A stretch of 13,507 nt of DNA, from contig CAJWGH010000008.1 of NCBI GenBank assembly GCA_913031095.1, positions 1 through 13,507 of the forward strand, given 5' to 3'. The notes beneath the pieces are model-generated. The model saw only the letters and a program-made list of their open reading frames with translations. It made no database searches and was not told where the DNA came from. This DNA is from an uncultured Chloroflexota bacterium (GTDB taxonomy: Bacteria > Chloroflexota > Dehalococcoidia > UBA3495). Position 1 is the stretch's first letter. The number at the start of each line of letters is the position of its first letter. Positions 1-7,256 of this stretch are shown one piece after another. The translations under genes and the position numbers were made by a program.

Positions 1-141
1 CGGGACAACCGCCCCTTCAGTCCCGTTTACCACCTGGCCGTGAACATCCAGCGTTTGTTGAGCTGAGATAGGTGTTGGGCCCAATACCGCCAACAACGAC
101 GCGAATGCCAATACCGTGAATAATGCCCTCGTCCCTCTCAC
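1..141 (-). CDS. Secreted protein, 5' end only (carboxypeptidase-regulatory-like start)
   Basis: The frame opens with GTG at 141-139 and stays open for 47 codons to the window edge. The GTG overlaps the stop of the upstream zinc-ribbon gene by four bases (GTGA), a typical translationally coupled start. The translation begins MRGTRALFTVLAFASLLAV, a basic n-region followed by a hydrophobic core, and reaches a plausible signal peptidase site after PISAQ. The first mature residues, LDVHGQVVNGTEGAVVP, resemble the opening strand of carboxypeptidase-regulatory-like/Ig-like beta domains (pattern V-x-G-x-V-x-N-G-T). The protein is therefore probably exported. Its position behind the ccm genes suggests a role in, or at least co-expression with, cytochrome assembly, but too little is present to name a function. 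The start and signal peptide are fairly secure; the domain assignment is tentative. Confidence 0.65.
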   Translation of the reverse strand, partial: MRGTRALFTVLAFASLLAVLGPTPISAQQTLDVHGQVVNGTEGAVVP

Positions 142-587
142 GATTGCAGGGCCATTTCCGCCCCACAGTTGAGGCACAAAGGTGTACCTGCCAGCACCGC
201 GGAGCTGCAGTCTGGACATGCCATTACTCTGCTGGTAACGCCAGCTTGGCTACCGCTTGCTAGCAATACCTCCTGTTCCAACGCCCATGCAGGGTCGCCG
301 CGGCCGGCATCCAACTGATCTCTGAGCACCTCGGCCGCCCGTACCCTATAAGCTTGGAATTGGGTCTGGAATTCTTCCTCGGCCAATCTACCTAGCTGAT
401 ATTCCAGGTCTAGGGTGTTTATTGCATCAAAGATATCCGCCAACGCCTGGTCATCTGTCGAAGCTGGAGTGTTGGCCTCGACGGTACCGTATGGTCGGGC
501 GCGCACAAACGTGTAGTACACCACGCAAAAGCTGAACACCGCCAAAGCTGCTCCGAGGGATATGGCTATAACGGTTTCCGCGTCCAT
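138..587 (-). CDS. CcmI-like membrane protein with C-terminal zinc ribbon
   Basis: A 149-residue protein. One N-terminal transmembrane helix (about residues 5-28) is followed by a soluble helical stretch (about 48-95) containing LEYQLGRLAEEEF and RVRAAEVL. This resembles the N-terminal part of CcmI/CycH-type proteins, which hold apocytochrome c near the heme lyase. The C-terminus is a four-cysteine zinc ribbon, C124-x2-C127 and C138-x2-C141, of the short rubredoxin-like knuckle type. The TPR domain of full-length CcmI is absent. The gene sits 30 bases behind ccmF, and its stop overlaps the next gene's GTG, so it belongs to the ccm operon. A role as assembly factor or apocytochrome handler is an inference from context and weak similarity. 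It could also be an unrelated zinc-ribbon membrane protein. No clear Shine-Dalgarno is seen before the ATG. Confidence 0.75.
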   Translation of the reverse strand: MDAETVIAISLGAALAVFSFCVVYYTFVRARPYGTVEANTPASTDDQALADIFDAINTLDLEYQLGRLAEEEFQTQFQAYRVRAAEVLRDQLDAGRGDPAWALEQEVLLASGSQAGVTSRVMACPDCSSAVLAGTPLCLNCGAEMALQS

Positions 588-617
588 GTGACTCAGTGTA
601 TCAGGTGCGCATCGGCA

Positions 618-2609
618 CTAAGCGGCCGAGGGCCGAGTAACGTAACTACGTGGCGTTTGCATTGGCATTGGTACGCGTATCTTCTGTGGCCACAGAGCGA
701 TGACCGTACCCACTAACATCACTGGGCCAGCCACCCACATCCACCAGATAAGCGGATTCACCAATATCCGGAAGCCAACACTGCCGTCAGGCAGGTTCTC
801 GCTAGGTACGATATACAGGTCCTCCACCGGCGTGGACCTTATGGCAGCGCTGGTGGACGCCATGTTGAAGTTCGGGTAGAAAGATCGCTTAGTGCGTATG
901 GTCTCCAGACGGTCGCCACCGCGAAACACCTGAACCGTGGAGGTGAACTCGGTACGGTTGCTTTTGGATGTCTCAACAGTTCCCAGAAAGATCAATTCAT
1001 AGTCCTCTATATGTGTACTCTGACCTGGGCTCAAGACCACATCTTTCTGCACACCGAAGAAAGATGTGCCGACTATCCCTAGGGTAACCATTACCACCGA
1101 CAGATGGACGATGTAGCCACCGTAACGGGGCCGATTGGCCATAATCAGCCTCACGAACGCCGTGCCATAATTCTCACTTGAACTCCGGTGGCGTGCACCG
1201 GTCCCACGGTACCATTCCATCAGTATCCCGGTAGTCACAAAAGCTGACAAGCCGAACCCAATCAATGCATAGTCTTTGTGCAACCCAAGAGCCGCCAAGA
1301 CAGCCACGGTAATTAGGCCTCCGGCAATGGGCGGCAGCAACGATCTCCGAACACTAGCCAATCTGGATTTGCGCCAAGGGATCAAAGGTCCAACGCCCAT
1401 CAGAAATACCAGAGCTAACATCAAGGGGCCGTTCAACTGGTCGTAGAAGGGCCGAGCTACTGTGATCTCCTCGCCGTTCGTTAGCCGGGATATCAACGGA
1501 TATACCGTTCCCCAAAGTGTTACGAAGGCGATAGCCAGAAGTAGCATATTGTTGACCAAGAACGCTGCTTCACGAGATAGCATTGAGTCTAAGTTCTGAG
1601 CGCTCTTCAGCAACGGATAACGCCAGATGAAGATCAAGAAGGGCACCACCACTCCGATAGCCAAAAAGAGCAGAAAGATCCAACCTAGCTGTGAGGCACC
1701 GAAGGAATGGACAGAAGGTACTGAGCCGCCCCGGTTCATGAACATACCGTACAACGCCAGCCCAAAGGCCACGTTGATCAACACGATATTCCACATACGG
1801 AACATCCCTCGGCGTTTCTGAACCATGATGGAATGAATAAATGCCGTAAGGCCCAACCATGGCATGAAAGCAGCGTTCTCAACCGGGTCCCAGAACCAAA
1901 ACCCGCCCCAACCGAGAATGGTGTATGCCCACCAAGAACCAAGCAACAGACCGGCGGCCAGCAACACCCAAGATATCATTCCCCAAACCCGTCCGGCGTC
2001 CACCCACTCATCGCCTGACTTTCCAGCTAACAGCGATCCGATGGCGAAAGAGAAGGGCACGGCGATCCCAATCAGTCCCGCCATCAGAGCCGGTGGGTGG
2101 AAAAACATACCAAAGTGGGTCAACAGCGGGTTTATACCTTCGCCGTCCACTGGCACAAAGGGTAATTTGTCGAAAGGGTTGGCCATGACGACGGTCACAG
2201 CCAGAAAAAAGGTCAGCGTAAGCATCAGGACGGCAGTAGTGTAGGGAATGGCATCCTTGAGTTTCTCAGGAGCCCGCCACACCGCGATAGCCGACATGAT
2301 TGAGAGCACAGTTGCAATGTATAGGAGCGAACCCTCATTACCGGCGTAGAACGCCACCCAGGTGAAGCGGTTGGGCATCGCTAGGTCGCTGTGCGCTGCC
2401 ACATAAGCAATCTCGAAGTCACGACTGATAAAGGAGATGATCAGGCAGAGCGTAGCTACCAGCAGGACCAACCCTGCAGCATACGTGGCCGATCGAGCGC
2501 TCTCCACCAACGCTGGAGACGTCCGCAACTTCCCGGCAACTGACCCAAGCATGGAATAAGCACTCAACGCCAACGCTATCCAAAGACTTATCGCACCTAA
2601 ATCAGCCAT
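618..2609 (-). CDS. ccmF: Cytochrome c heme lyase CcmF/NrfE family
   Basis: A 663-residue polytopic membrane protein that ligates heme to CXXCH apocytochromes on the outer face of the membrane. The family-defining tryptophan-rich WWD segment is at about 233-251 (GWGGFWFWDPVENAAFMPW). Histidines expected for heme handling are visible at H171 (FFHPPALMAG), H259, H301 (VPSVHSFG) and H502 (GGYIVHLSVV), matching the four-histidine pattern known for CcmF. Many hydrophobic helices precede a soluble C-terminal region (about 520-615), and a final helix lies at about 618-640. Length is normal for the family. Its ATG directly follows the ccmH stop (TAGATG, no gap), with a GGAAGAG purine tract inside the ccmH end as a possible ribosome site. 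The product presumably matures the six heme sites of the Act proteins upstream. Family assignment is secure. Confidence 0.95.
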   Translation of the reverse strand: MADLGAISLWIALALSAYSMLGSVAGKLRTSPALVESARSATYAAGLVLLVATLCLIISFISRDFEIAYVAAHSDLAMPNRFTWVAFYAGNEGSLLYIATVLSIMSAIAVWRAPEKLKDAIPYTTAVLMLTLTFFLAVTVVMANPFDKLPFVPVDGEGINPLLTHFGMFFHPPALMAGLIGIAVPFSFAIGSLLAGKSGDEWVDAGRVWGMISWVLLAAGLLLGSWWAYTILGWGGFWFWDPVENAAFMPWLGLTAFIHSIMVQKRRGMFRMWNIVLINVAFGLALYGMFMNRGGSVPSVHSFGASQLGWIFLLFLAIGVVVPFLIFIWRYPLLKSAQNLDSMLSREAAFLVNNMLLLAIAFVTLWGTVYPLISRLTNGEEITVARPFYDQLNGPLMLALVFLMGVGPLIPWRKSRLASVRRSLLPPIAGGLITVAVLAALGLHKDYALIGFGLSAFVTTGILMEWYRGTGARHRSSSENYGTAFVRLIMANRPRYGGYIVHLSVVMVTLGIVGTSFFGVQKDVVLSPGQSTHIEDYELIFLGTVETSKSNRTEFTSTVQVFRGGDRLETIRTKRSFYPNFNMASTSAAIRSTPVEDLYIVPSENLPDGSVGFRILVNPLIWWMWVAGPVMLVGTVIALWPQKIRVPMPMQTPRSYVTRPSAA

Positions 2610-3242
2610 CTAAGTTTTCTCTTCCGAATCTGCCAGCTTAGAGCCGGATAATTCATCAGTGGTGACAGGATGGCTAGAAGGGCCGCCCGATATGGGCTCT
2701 GATCGGGTCATATCTAGGTATCGGTCAACTAACTGCAAGTAAGGAAGGAGTCCGACGTCTTGAATTGGTCCAGACTGGGCAAGCAGTGGTTCACGTCGGG
2801 CCATGGACCGGAGGACGAAATATACTGCTAACAATGCTGCCGCGACGCCTCCGACTGGAGCCAACCAGGCCACCAGATTGATTCCAGACTTGGGCGGAGC
2901 CCCCAAGATATCTTGGCCGTAACGGTCAACGAAAAACTCCAATATCTCTTGTCTTTCTTTGCCCTCAGCCAGCATGGCACGGACCATCTGACGCATCTGT
3001 CTCGCGATCTCAACTTGAGCCTGGTCAATGGTCTCAGCGGGGCAGACCGGACACATAATCATACCGTCTATGCCCTGGGCCTCCTTTTCGTTGAAGGAAC
3101 CAGCACCAGGCTGAGGAGTCTGGGCCTGGAGTGTACCTAACTGGACAACCGACAACGCAGCGCACAACAAGAGAGCAGCTAGGAGAAAACCAGTCTTAGA
3201 AACGAGCGTGGTCTGAAGGTGGGGTGGTATGGAAGGTCTCAT
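2610..3242 (-). CDS. ccmH: CcmH-like thiol-redox cytochrome c biogenesis protein
   Basis: A 210-residue membrane protein. An N-terminal signal or anchor helix lies at about 16-40. The CcmH domain follows, with the redox motif C64-P-V-C67, the helical region Q76-Y108 (IARQMRQMVRAMLAEGK, then FFVDRYG) and APPKSGIN at 115-122. A second transmembrane helix is at about 124-146. This is the standard CcmH/CcmL architecture, in which the two cysteines keep the heme-binding cysteines of the apocytochrome reduced. The usual RCPxCQ motif reads MCPVCP here, so the residues flanking the cysteines diverge while the cysteines are intact. A hydrophilic tail of about 60 residues after the second helix replaces the TPR extension of some family members. 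The gene begins 61 bases after actE and abuts ccmF. Assignment is firm; the exact start is only moderately supported, because the upstream TTGAGAT is a weak ribosome site. Confidence 0.92.
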   Translation of the reverse strand: MRPSIPPHLQTTLVSKTGFLLAALLLCAALSVVQLGTLQAQTPQPGAGSFNEKEAQGIDGMIMCPVCPAETIDQAQVEIARQMRQMVRAMLAEGKERQEILEFFVDRYGQDILGAPPKSGINLVAWLAPVGGVAAALLAVYFVLRSMARREPLLAQSGPIQDVGLLPYLQLVDRYLDMTRSEPISGGPSSHPVTTDELSGSKLADSEEKT

Positions 3243-3256
3243 ATCTCAACCGGAGC

Positions 3257-3302
3257 CAAAAGCGCGGCCCCAATGCGCTCCGGACTATGCTATGCGGGGC
3301 CG
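3257..3302 (-). terminator. Possible weak terminator or processing hairpin between actE and ccmH
   Basis: On the minus strand CGGCCCC (3302-3296) pairs perfectly with GGGGCCG (3271-3265) across a loop of about 24 bases, and TTTT follows at 3261-3258. The element begins one base after the actE stop codon. The long loop and short U-tract make it a poor intrinsic terminator. It could instead reduce read-through or mark an RNA processing site between the respiratory and maturation genes. Confidence 0.35.
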
Positions 3303-3303
3303 T

Positions 3304-3849
3304 TTACTTGGGCAACGAGCGGATGAATTCGGCAATCTTTTCCCGGTCATCCTGGCTTAGCAGTTTACCAAACGGTGGCATAACTGATGTTGGCCCTAAA
3401 GGCCTGGCTATAGCTTTCAACGTGGATTCTATGACTACCACCGGCCTATTGGTGATGTCGGTGGGAACTATGGGCTCATAGCCGTAATTCTGGGTAATCT
3501 TTGCCAAAACAGGACCCGTACCCTTAGCATCCGAGCCATGGCACATCTGGCAATTAACCCGGTACAAATCAGCACCAGTATCGGTCACCACAGAGGCGGC
3601 AGCCGGGTAGAAAGCGACCGCTTCTGCAGCACCATTCAATCGGGGCGGTTCGTGGGACCGGTAAGACTGCTGATAGTGTTGCTCATAAAAGATATCCACC
3701 GGATAGGAACCTTGGGAGCAACCGAGCAAGACGATGCCGAATAACACCGCAACGCCAAAGAACCAACGCTTTAGTCCGCGCCTATCCCGTCCTGTCCTGA
3801 GCTGGTTAACAACAGACTGCTCAGAATATGATATCACCCGGTTAATCAT
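3304..3849 (-). CDS. actE: Monoheme cytochrome c lipoprotein, ACIII subunit ActE
   Basis: A 181-residue cytochrome c. The N-terminus carries a hydrophobic helix (about 30-43) ending in a lipobox LLGC with C44, so the mature protein should be lipid-anchored on the outer membrane face. Next comes PVDIFYEQHYQQSYRSHEPPR (about 50-70), a segment typical of ActE-type cytochromes. The heme site is C100-Q-M-C103-H104, and the probable distal ligand is M157 in VMPPFGK. A C-terminal helix (DDREKIAEFIRSL) closes a class I fold. In ACIII this subunit is thought to pass electrons toward the oxidase. Its ATG shares one base with the actD stop (TAATG), so translation is probably coupled. The roughly 29-residue basic stretch before the signal core is longer than usual; a GTG at codon 5 is the only alternative start I see, and it hardly changes this. 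Confidence 0.9.
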   Translation of the reverse strand: MINRVISYSEQSVVNQLRTGRDRRGLKRWFFGVAVLFGIVLLGCSQGSYPVDIFYEQHYQQSYRSHEPPRLNGAAEAVAFYPAAASVVTDTGADLYRVNCQMCHGSDAKGTGPVLAKITQNYGYEPIVPTDITNRPVVVIESTLKAIARPLGPTSVMPPFGKLLSQDDREKIAEFIRSLPK

Positions 3850-4364
3850 TAGGCTCCCTGATTACGGACCACATCAACAGCGCCCGCCTGGGTGAGCAAG
3901 GTCTGGGTCTGGGTGAGCTGGTCTTCTTCGACGTTAACCAGAACGCCGATATAACCTTCTGTGATCCGGGTATCGTACAGGCCCTGCTTGAACGAGGGCA
4001 AACGAGACTCGAATATGATTCCGATGATAGTGAAGACTATGGCCGTGAGCATAGTACTCTCATAAGTAACAACAGCCATGGGAGGCAAGGACAATATCGG
4101 CTTCCCACCCTGAACAAGCGGGTAAGCCATCTGAGTCATCGACGTCAGCATGATGCCGCAAGTCAGGCCAATCAAAGCGCCTACGAATGGGAATATATAG
4201 AGCCGATGAGGCTCTTCTCGCTCTCCGAAGGCGCCCTCAGGATACGGAGCGTCCGTAAGAAAATCGTAGTCCGCTGGCGAAACGCCAGCCGCTTTTAGGG
4301 CGTCGCCGGCATCGGCGGCGTTATCAGCGGTTTCAAACAGGCCTAATATGGGTGCTTTGGCCAT
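3849..4364 (-). CDS. actD: ACIII membrane subunit ActD (DUF3341)
   Basis: A 171-residue protein matching ActD in size and layout. A soluble N-terminal ferredoxin-like segment (ILGLFETADNAADAGDALKAAG, then DFLTDAPYPEG near 35-44) is followed by two transmembrane helices at about 55-80 and 98-119, and a short C-terminal alpha/beta tail (GYIGVLVNVEED, then GAVDVVRN). The family has no cofactor; in ACIII it packs against the NrfD-type subunits and is thought to have a structural role. A good ribosome site, GAGGGAA, lies just upstream of the ATG, 28 bases after the end of actC. The downstream actE start overlaps its stop. The family assignment rests on the two-helix layout, the PYPEG motif and the position between actC and actE. 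Confidence 0.9.
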   Translation of the reverse strand: MAKAPILGLFETADNAADAGDALKAAGVSPADYDFLTDAPYPEGAFGEREEPHRLYIFPFVGALIGLTCGIMLTSMTQMAYPLVQGGKPILSLPPMAVVTYESTMLTAIVFTIIGIIFESRLPSFKQGLYDTRITEGYIGVLVNVEEDQLTQTQTLLTQAGAVDVVRNQGA

Positions 4365-4392
4365 TTCAGTTCCCTCAAGATCTCTACTCTTA

Positions 4393-5784
4393 TTAGTCTT
4401 CTCTAAACGTCGCCGGGACTGTAACCCGGCCGACCTTTATCTCTGTTCTAAGTATCTCGCCCTCTTTTATGTCATAGAGCGGGATCAAAGGCACCACTCT
4501 GGCAACGATAACCATGAGCATGGTGACTAGGAAAAAGGTACCAATAATTATGATCCATTCCACTGCACTCGGCGTGTAGGTGTACCAGTCAAAGGTCAGA
4601 AGTTGTTTGCGGGCTAAGCCGGGCACTATGATCAAGAACCGTTCCAGCCACATCCCTATGTTCACGAGGATACATGCGAGAGACATTATCCACAGGTTTC
4701 TCCGTGCGGACCTGCTCAACCAGATGGCGACTGGAGCGAAGTAGGTCACTCCCACGAAAATCATCATCCATATGTTCCATGGACTGACCATAAACTGGTA
4801 GTCCCTAACCGCTATCTCATCTGCTTCTCGACCGTAGAAGCCGAAAACGACTTCCATCACAAAGAAATAGAACCAGCCGGTGGCTACCACTATCAATAAG
4901 CGGGCCAAAGCATCGATGTGCTCATGCCGTATATAGTTCTGCCAACTGTAGATGTAGCGCAGGATTATCAGCACGAATGCTACAGCAGACACCCCAGAGT
5001 GGACCGCCCCCACAACAAAATAGGGAGCGAAGATGGTAGAGTGCCATGACTTAACCGACACTGCCATACCGAAGTCCCAAGAAACTATACTGTGCACTGA
5101 AACGAACACGGGGAGGATCAGTGCTGAAAGCAGAACTCCGGCGATGATCTGTAGCTTCCACTGCCTTGGGTTACCCTGCCAGCCCATGGCCAGCATCCCA
5201 TAGATGCGGTGGCTCATGCCGGTGGTCCGGTCACGTAGCACGGCGAAGTCGGGAATCAACGCAACCAGTACGAACAATATGCTCGAGGTCAGGTAGGTGT
5301 AAACGGCACTGGGGTCCCAGACCAATGGTGTCCTGATATTTGGCCAGATACCACGGGCATAATCATAAGGCACAAAAGGCAGGGTGTAGATCCAGTAGAC
5401 CGTACGCCAAGGGCGACCGGTATGAATCAGGGGCATGGTCATCGCTGTCATCAGCGAGAAGACAGTCAGAATCTCTGCTGCCCTAGTAGCAGGACGTCGC
5501 CATTCCGCCTTGGATAGACGCAGGATGGCCGAGAGCATCACCCCGGCATGGCTGATACCGATCCAGAAAACGAAGTTGGTGATGAAGAAACCCCACATCA
5601 CCGGACGGTTCAGGCCGGTAACGCCGAAACCCTGGTTAATCATGAACCCAGCCGTGCTCATAGCGATAAGCACACCTATTCCCAACACGCTGATGGTGCC
5701 AAAGAACCACTTAGGCGAGTTCAGGATGCTGACCAACAGCTCCCTGTTTATCTGTCTAGATTGTAGTGGTGTGCCTTCCTGCAT
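4393..5784 (-). CDS. actC: NrfD-family quinol-oxidising membrane subunit ActC
   Basis: A 463-residue polytopic protein with about ten transmembrane helices, the normal size for ActC. Recognisable ActC signatures are FWIGISHAGVMLSAILRL (about 73-90, with H79), PLIHTGRPW (118-126, with H121), IPDFAVLRDR (177-186, with D179), GWQGNPRQW (201-209) and, near the C-terminus, NIGMWLERFLIIV followed by PLIPLYDIKEGE. In this family the conserved His and Asp residues lie at the quinol site and along a proposed proton path, so this subunit probably oxidises menaquinol or another quinol and passes electrons to the iron-sulfur protein. A clear GGAGT ribosome site precedes the ATG. It follows a second, more divergent NrfD gene by 28 bases. 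Assignment as the ActC orthologue is stronger than for that neighbour. Confidence 0.93.
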   Translation of the reverse strand: MQEGTPLQSRQINRELLVSILNSPKWFFGTISVLGIGVLIAMSTAGFMINQGFGVTGLNRPVMWGFFITNFVFWIGISHAGVMLSAILRLSKAEWRRPATRAAEILTVFSLMTAMTMPLIHTGRPWRTVYWIYTLPFVPYDYARGIWPNIRTPLVWDPSAVYTYLTSSILFVLVALIPDFAVLRDRTTGMSHRIYGMLAMGWQGNPRQWKLQIIAGVLLSALILPVFVSVHSIVSWDFGMAVSVKSWHSTIFAPYFVVGAVHSGVSAVAFVLIILRYIYSWQNYIRHEHIDALARLLIVVATGWFYFFVMEVVFGFYGREADEIAVRDYQFMVSPWNIWMMIFVGVTYFAPVAIWLSRSARRNLWIMSLACILVNIGMWLERFLIIVPGLARKQLLTFDWYTYTPSAVEWIIIIGTFFLVTMLMVIVARVVPLIPLYDIKEGEILRTEIKVGRVTVPATFRED

Positions 5785-5812
5785 GATACTCCGCTGGAGT
5801 TTTAAGCCTTGG

Positions 5813-7252
5813 TTACTCGGGCTTGCCCAATATCAGATATTCGCCGCGGTGCAGCTTGCCCCACTTTTGATATAGTGCGCCTTCTTTCACTTCCCATAGC
5901 GACAAGACCGGCAGAAGTCTGGTGGCCAGCAGATAAACGAAGGCCGCCGCTGCAAGGCCTCCAATCACCATAAATACGTCCCAGACATCTGGGTAGACCG
6001 GTGACGGTACATGCTCAAAGAAGTAAGCATATATATCAGAACCGGGAGCGGCGTTCGCCGACCCGACAAAGATCCTGATGTTGAACATTATCCCACCGAT
6101 GATCAGTAGGCTCCCCGCCAAGGCCGGGCCCCAGTCGCTGCGGCGTACTGGGTTCCAGATCAGCACCGCGAACGGTAGTACGAAACTGAAAGCCAAGTTA
6201 AGCAGGAAAATGATCGCGTAGGTGTCAGTTATCAAGTATTTGATTATGTTCTGTTCTACTTCCAGCCGGCCATACCAGAAGGTTATGAAGAACGCGAACA
6301 GGTGATAGATCCAGAGTAAAGTGATACCGAGCATGACCTTACTGGCTGACCAGAATGTCGATTTGCCGATGTATCCATCGTAACCACCGAATCTTCTCAG
6401 TATAAACAGCGTTACAAGGACCGCTCCTAACCCCATATGTAGACTAGTGAGCGTGTATATAACCGGGAATATGGAATCTTTCCAGCCCGGGATCAAGCTC
6501 TGTGCATAGTCTGAACTGATCACGAATTGCATGAAAATCAACGTCATGAAGTAGAAAGCACCGAGCAATGCTAGTCCGGCTTTCTGGGCATTCCACTGTT
6601 TCTTGGTGCCATACCAATTACCTGAGAGCTTGCTGTAGAGCGTGCGCCTGAAGCCAGTGGCCGTGTGGCGAGATTCCGCCATATCCGGCATCGCTGACAG
6701 CCAGAGGATGAAGAGTGCGGTCACTACTAGGCCAGCCACGCCAACTAGGTCCCAGGCGTGGGGTGAGCCTATGGGCGCTTCGAACCAGATCGTTCTTCTG
6801 ACCGCCAGTTCACCCTCGATCAGACCGCCGACTGCATCTGGATTGCCGATGGGCGGTAGCAGCAACATCAGAGGGATGAACAACAAGATATTCAATATCC
6901 CGGCGATAGCGAATAACTCTGAGACTCGAGACAACGGACGGCGCCAATGGCTCTTGGTGAACCGGAAGGCTACTGCGGCCAACGGAGCTCCACTGGTGAC
7001 CATGAACACCATGGAGAAGACCGAAAGGTAATAACCCCAAGCACTTATATCATTGAACCCATCGTCAGCCGCACGGGCTACAAAGCCCACGATGCCGAGA
7101 ATGAATAAGATTCCAGTCACCACCAAAGCCATCGTCAGCGGCCTAGGTGAAGACTTGGTCTTTTCCGTAACCTCGCGGCTCATCACCGAGACATCTGGGA
7201 AAACCCACAAGCCGGCGTGTTGGCCGTGTCCTTTTGGTTCGGTAGCCGCCAT
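5813..7252 (-). CDS. Second NrfD/PsrC-family membrane subunit, divergent
   Basis: A 479-residue polytopic protein with about ten transmembrane helices after a hydrophilic N-terminal arm of about 37 residues. It shares with the neighbouring ActC the layout SHWRRPLSRVSELFAIAG (101-118), LSAMPDMAESR (185-195), GNWYGTKKQW (211-220) and a C-terminal PVLSLWEVKEG, so the two look like ancient paralogues. The ActC histidines are not kept: the ISHAG position reads TSGAP, and the IHTGRPW position reads around LLPPIGNP. In canonical ACIII the second NrfD protein is ActF, but I do not see an ActF-like sequence pattern, so I leave the symbol blank. It starts four bases after the ferredoxin gene and is certainly part of the operon. 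A role as a second membrane module for quinone binding or proton translocation is inferred. Confidence 0.85.
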   Translation of the reverse strand: MAATEPKGHGQHAGLWVFPDVSVMSREVTEKTKSSPRPLTMALVVTGILFILGIVGFVARAADDGFNDISAWGYYLSVFSMVFMVTSGAPLAAVAFRFTKSHWRRPLSRVSELFAIAGILNILLFIPLMLLLPPIGNPDAVGGLIEGELAVRRTIWFEAPIGSPHAWDLVGVAGLVVTALFILWLSAMPDMAESRHTATGFRRTLYSKLSGNWYGTKKQWNAQKAGLALLGAFYFMTLIFMQFVISSDYAQSLIPGWKDSIFPVIYTLTSLHMGLGAVLVTLFILRRFGGYDGYIGKSTFWSASKVMLGITLLWIYHLFAFFITFWYGRLEVEQNIIKYLITDTYAIIFLLNLAFSFVLPFAVLIWNPVRRSDWGPALAGSLLIIGGIMFNIRIFVGSANAAPGSDIYAYFFEHVPSPVYPDVWDVFMVIGGLAAAAFVYLLATRLLPVLSLWEVKEGALYQKWGKLHRGEYLILGKPE

Positions 7253-7256
7253 CTAT

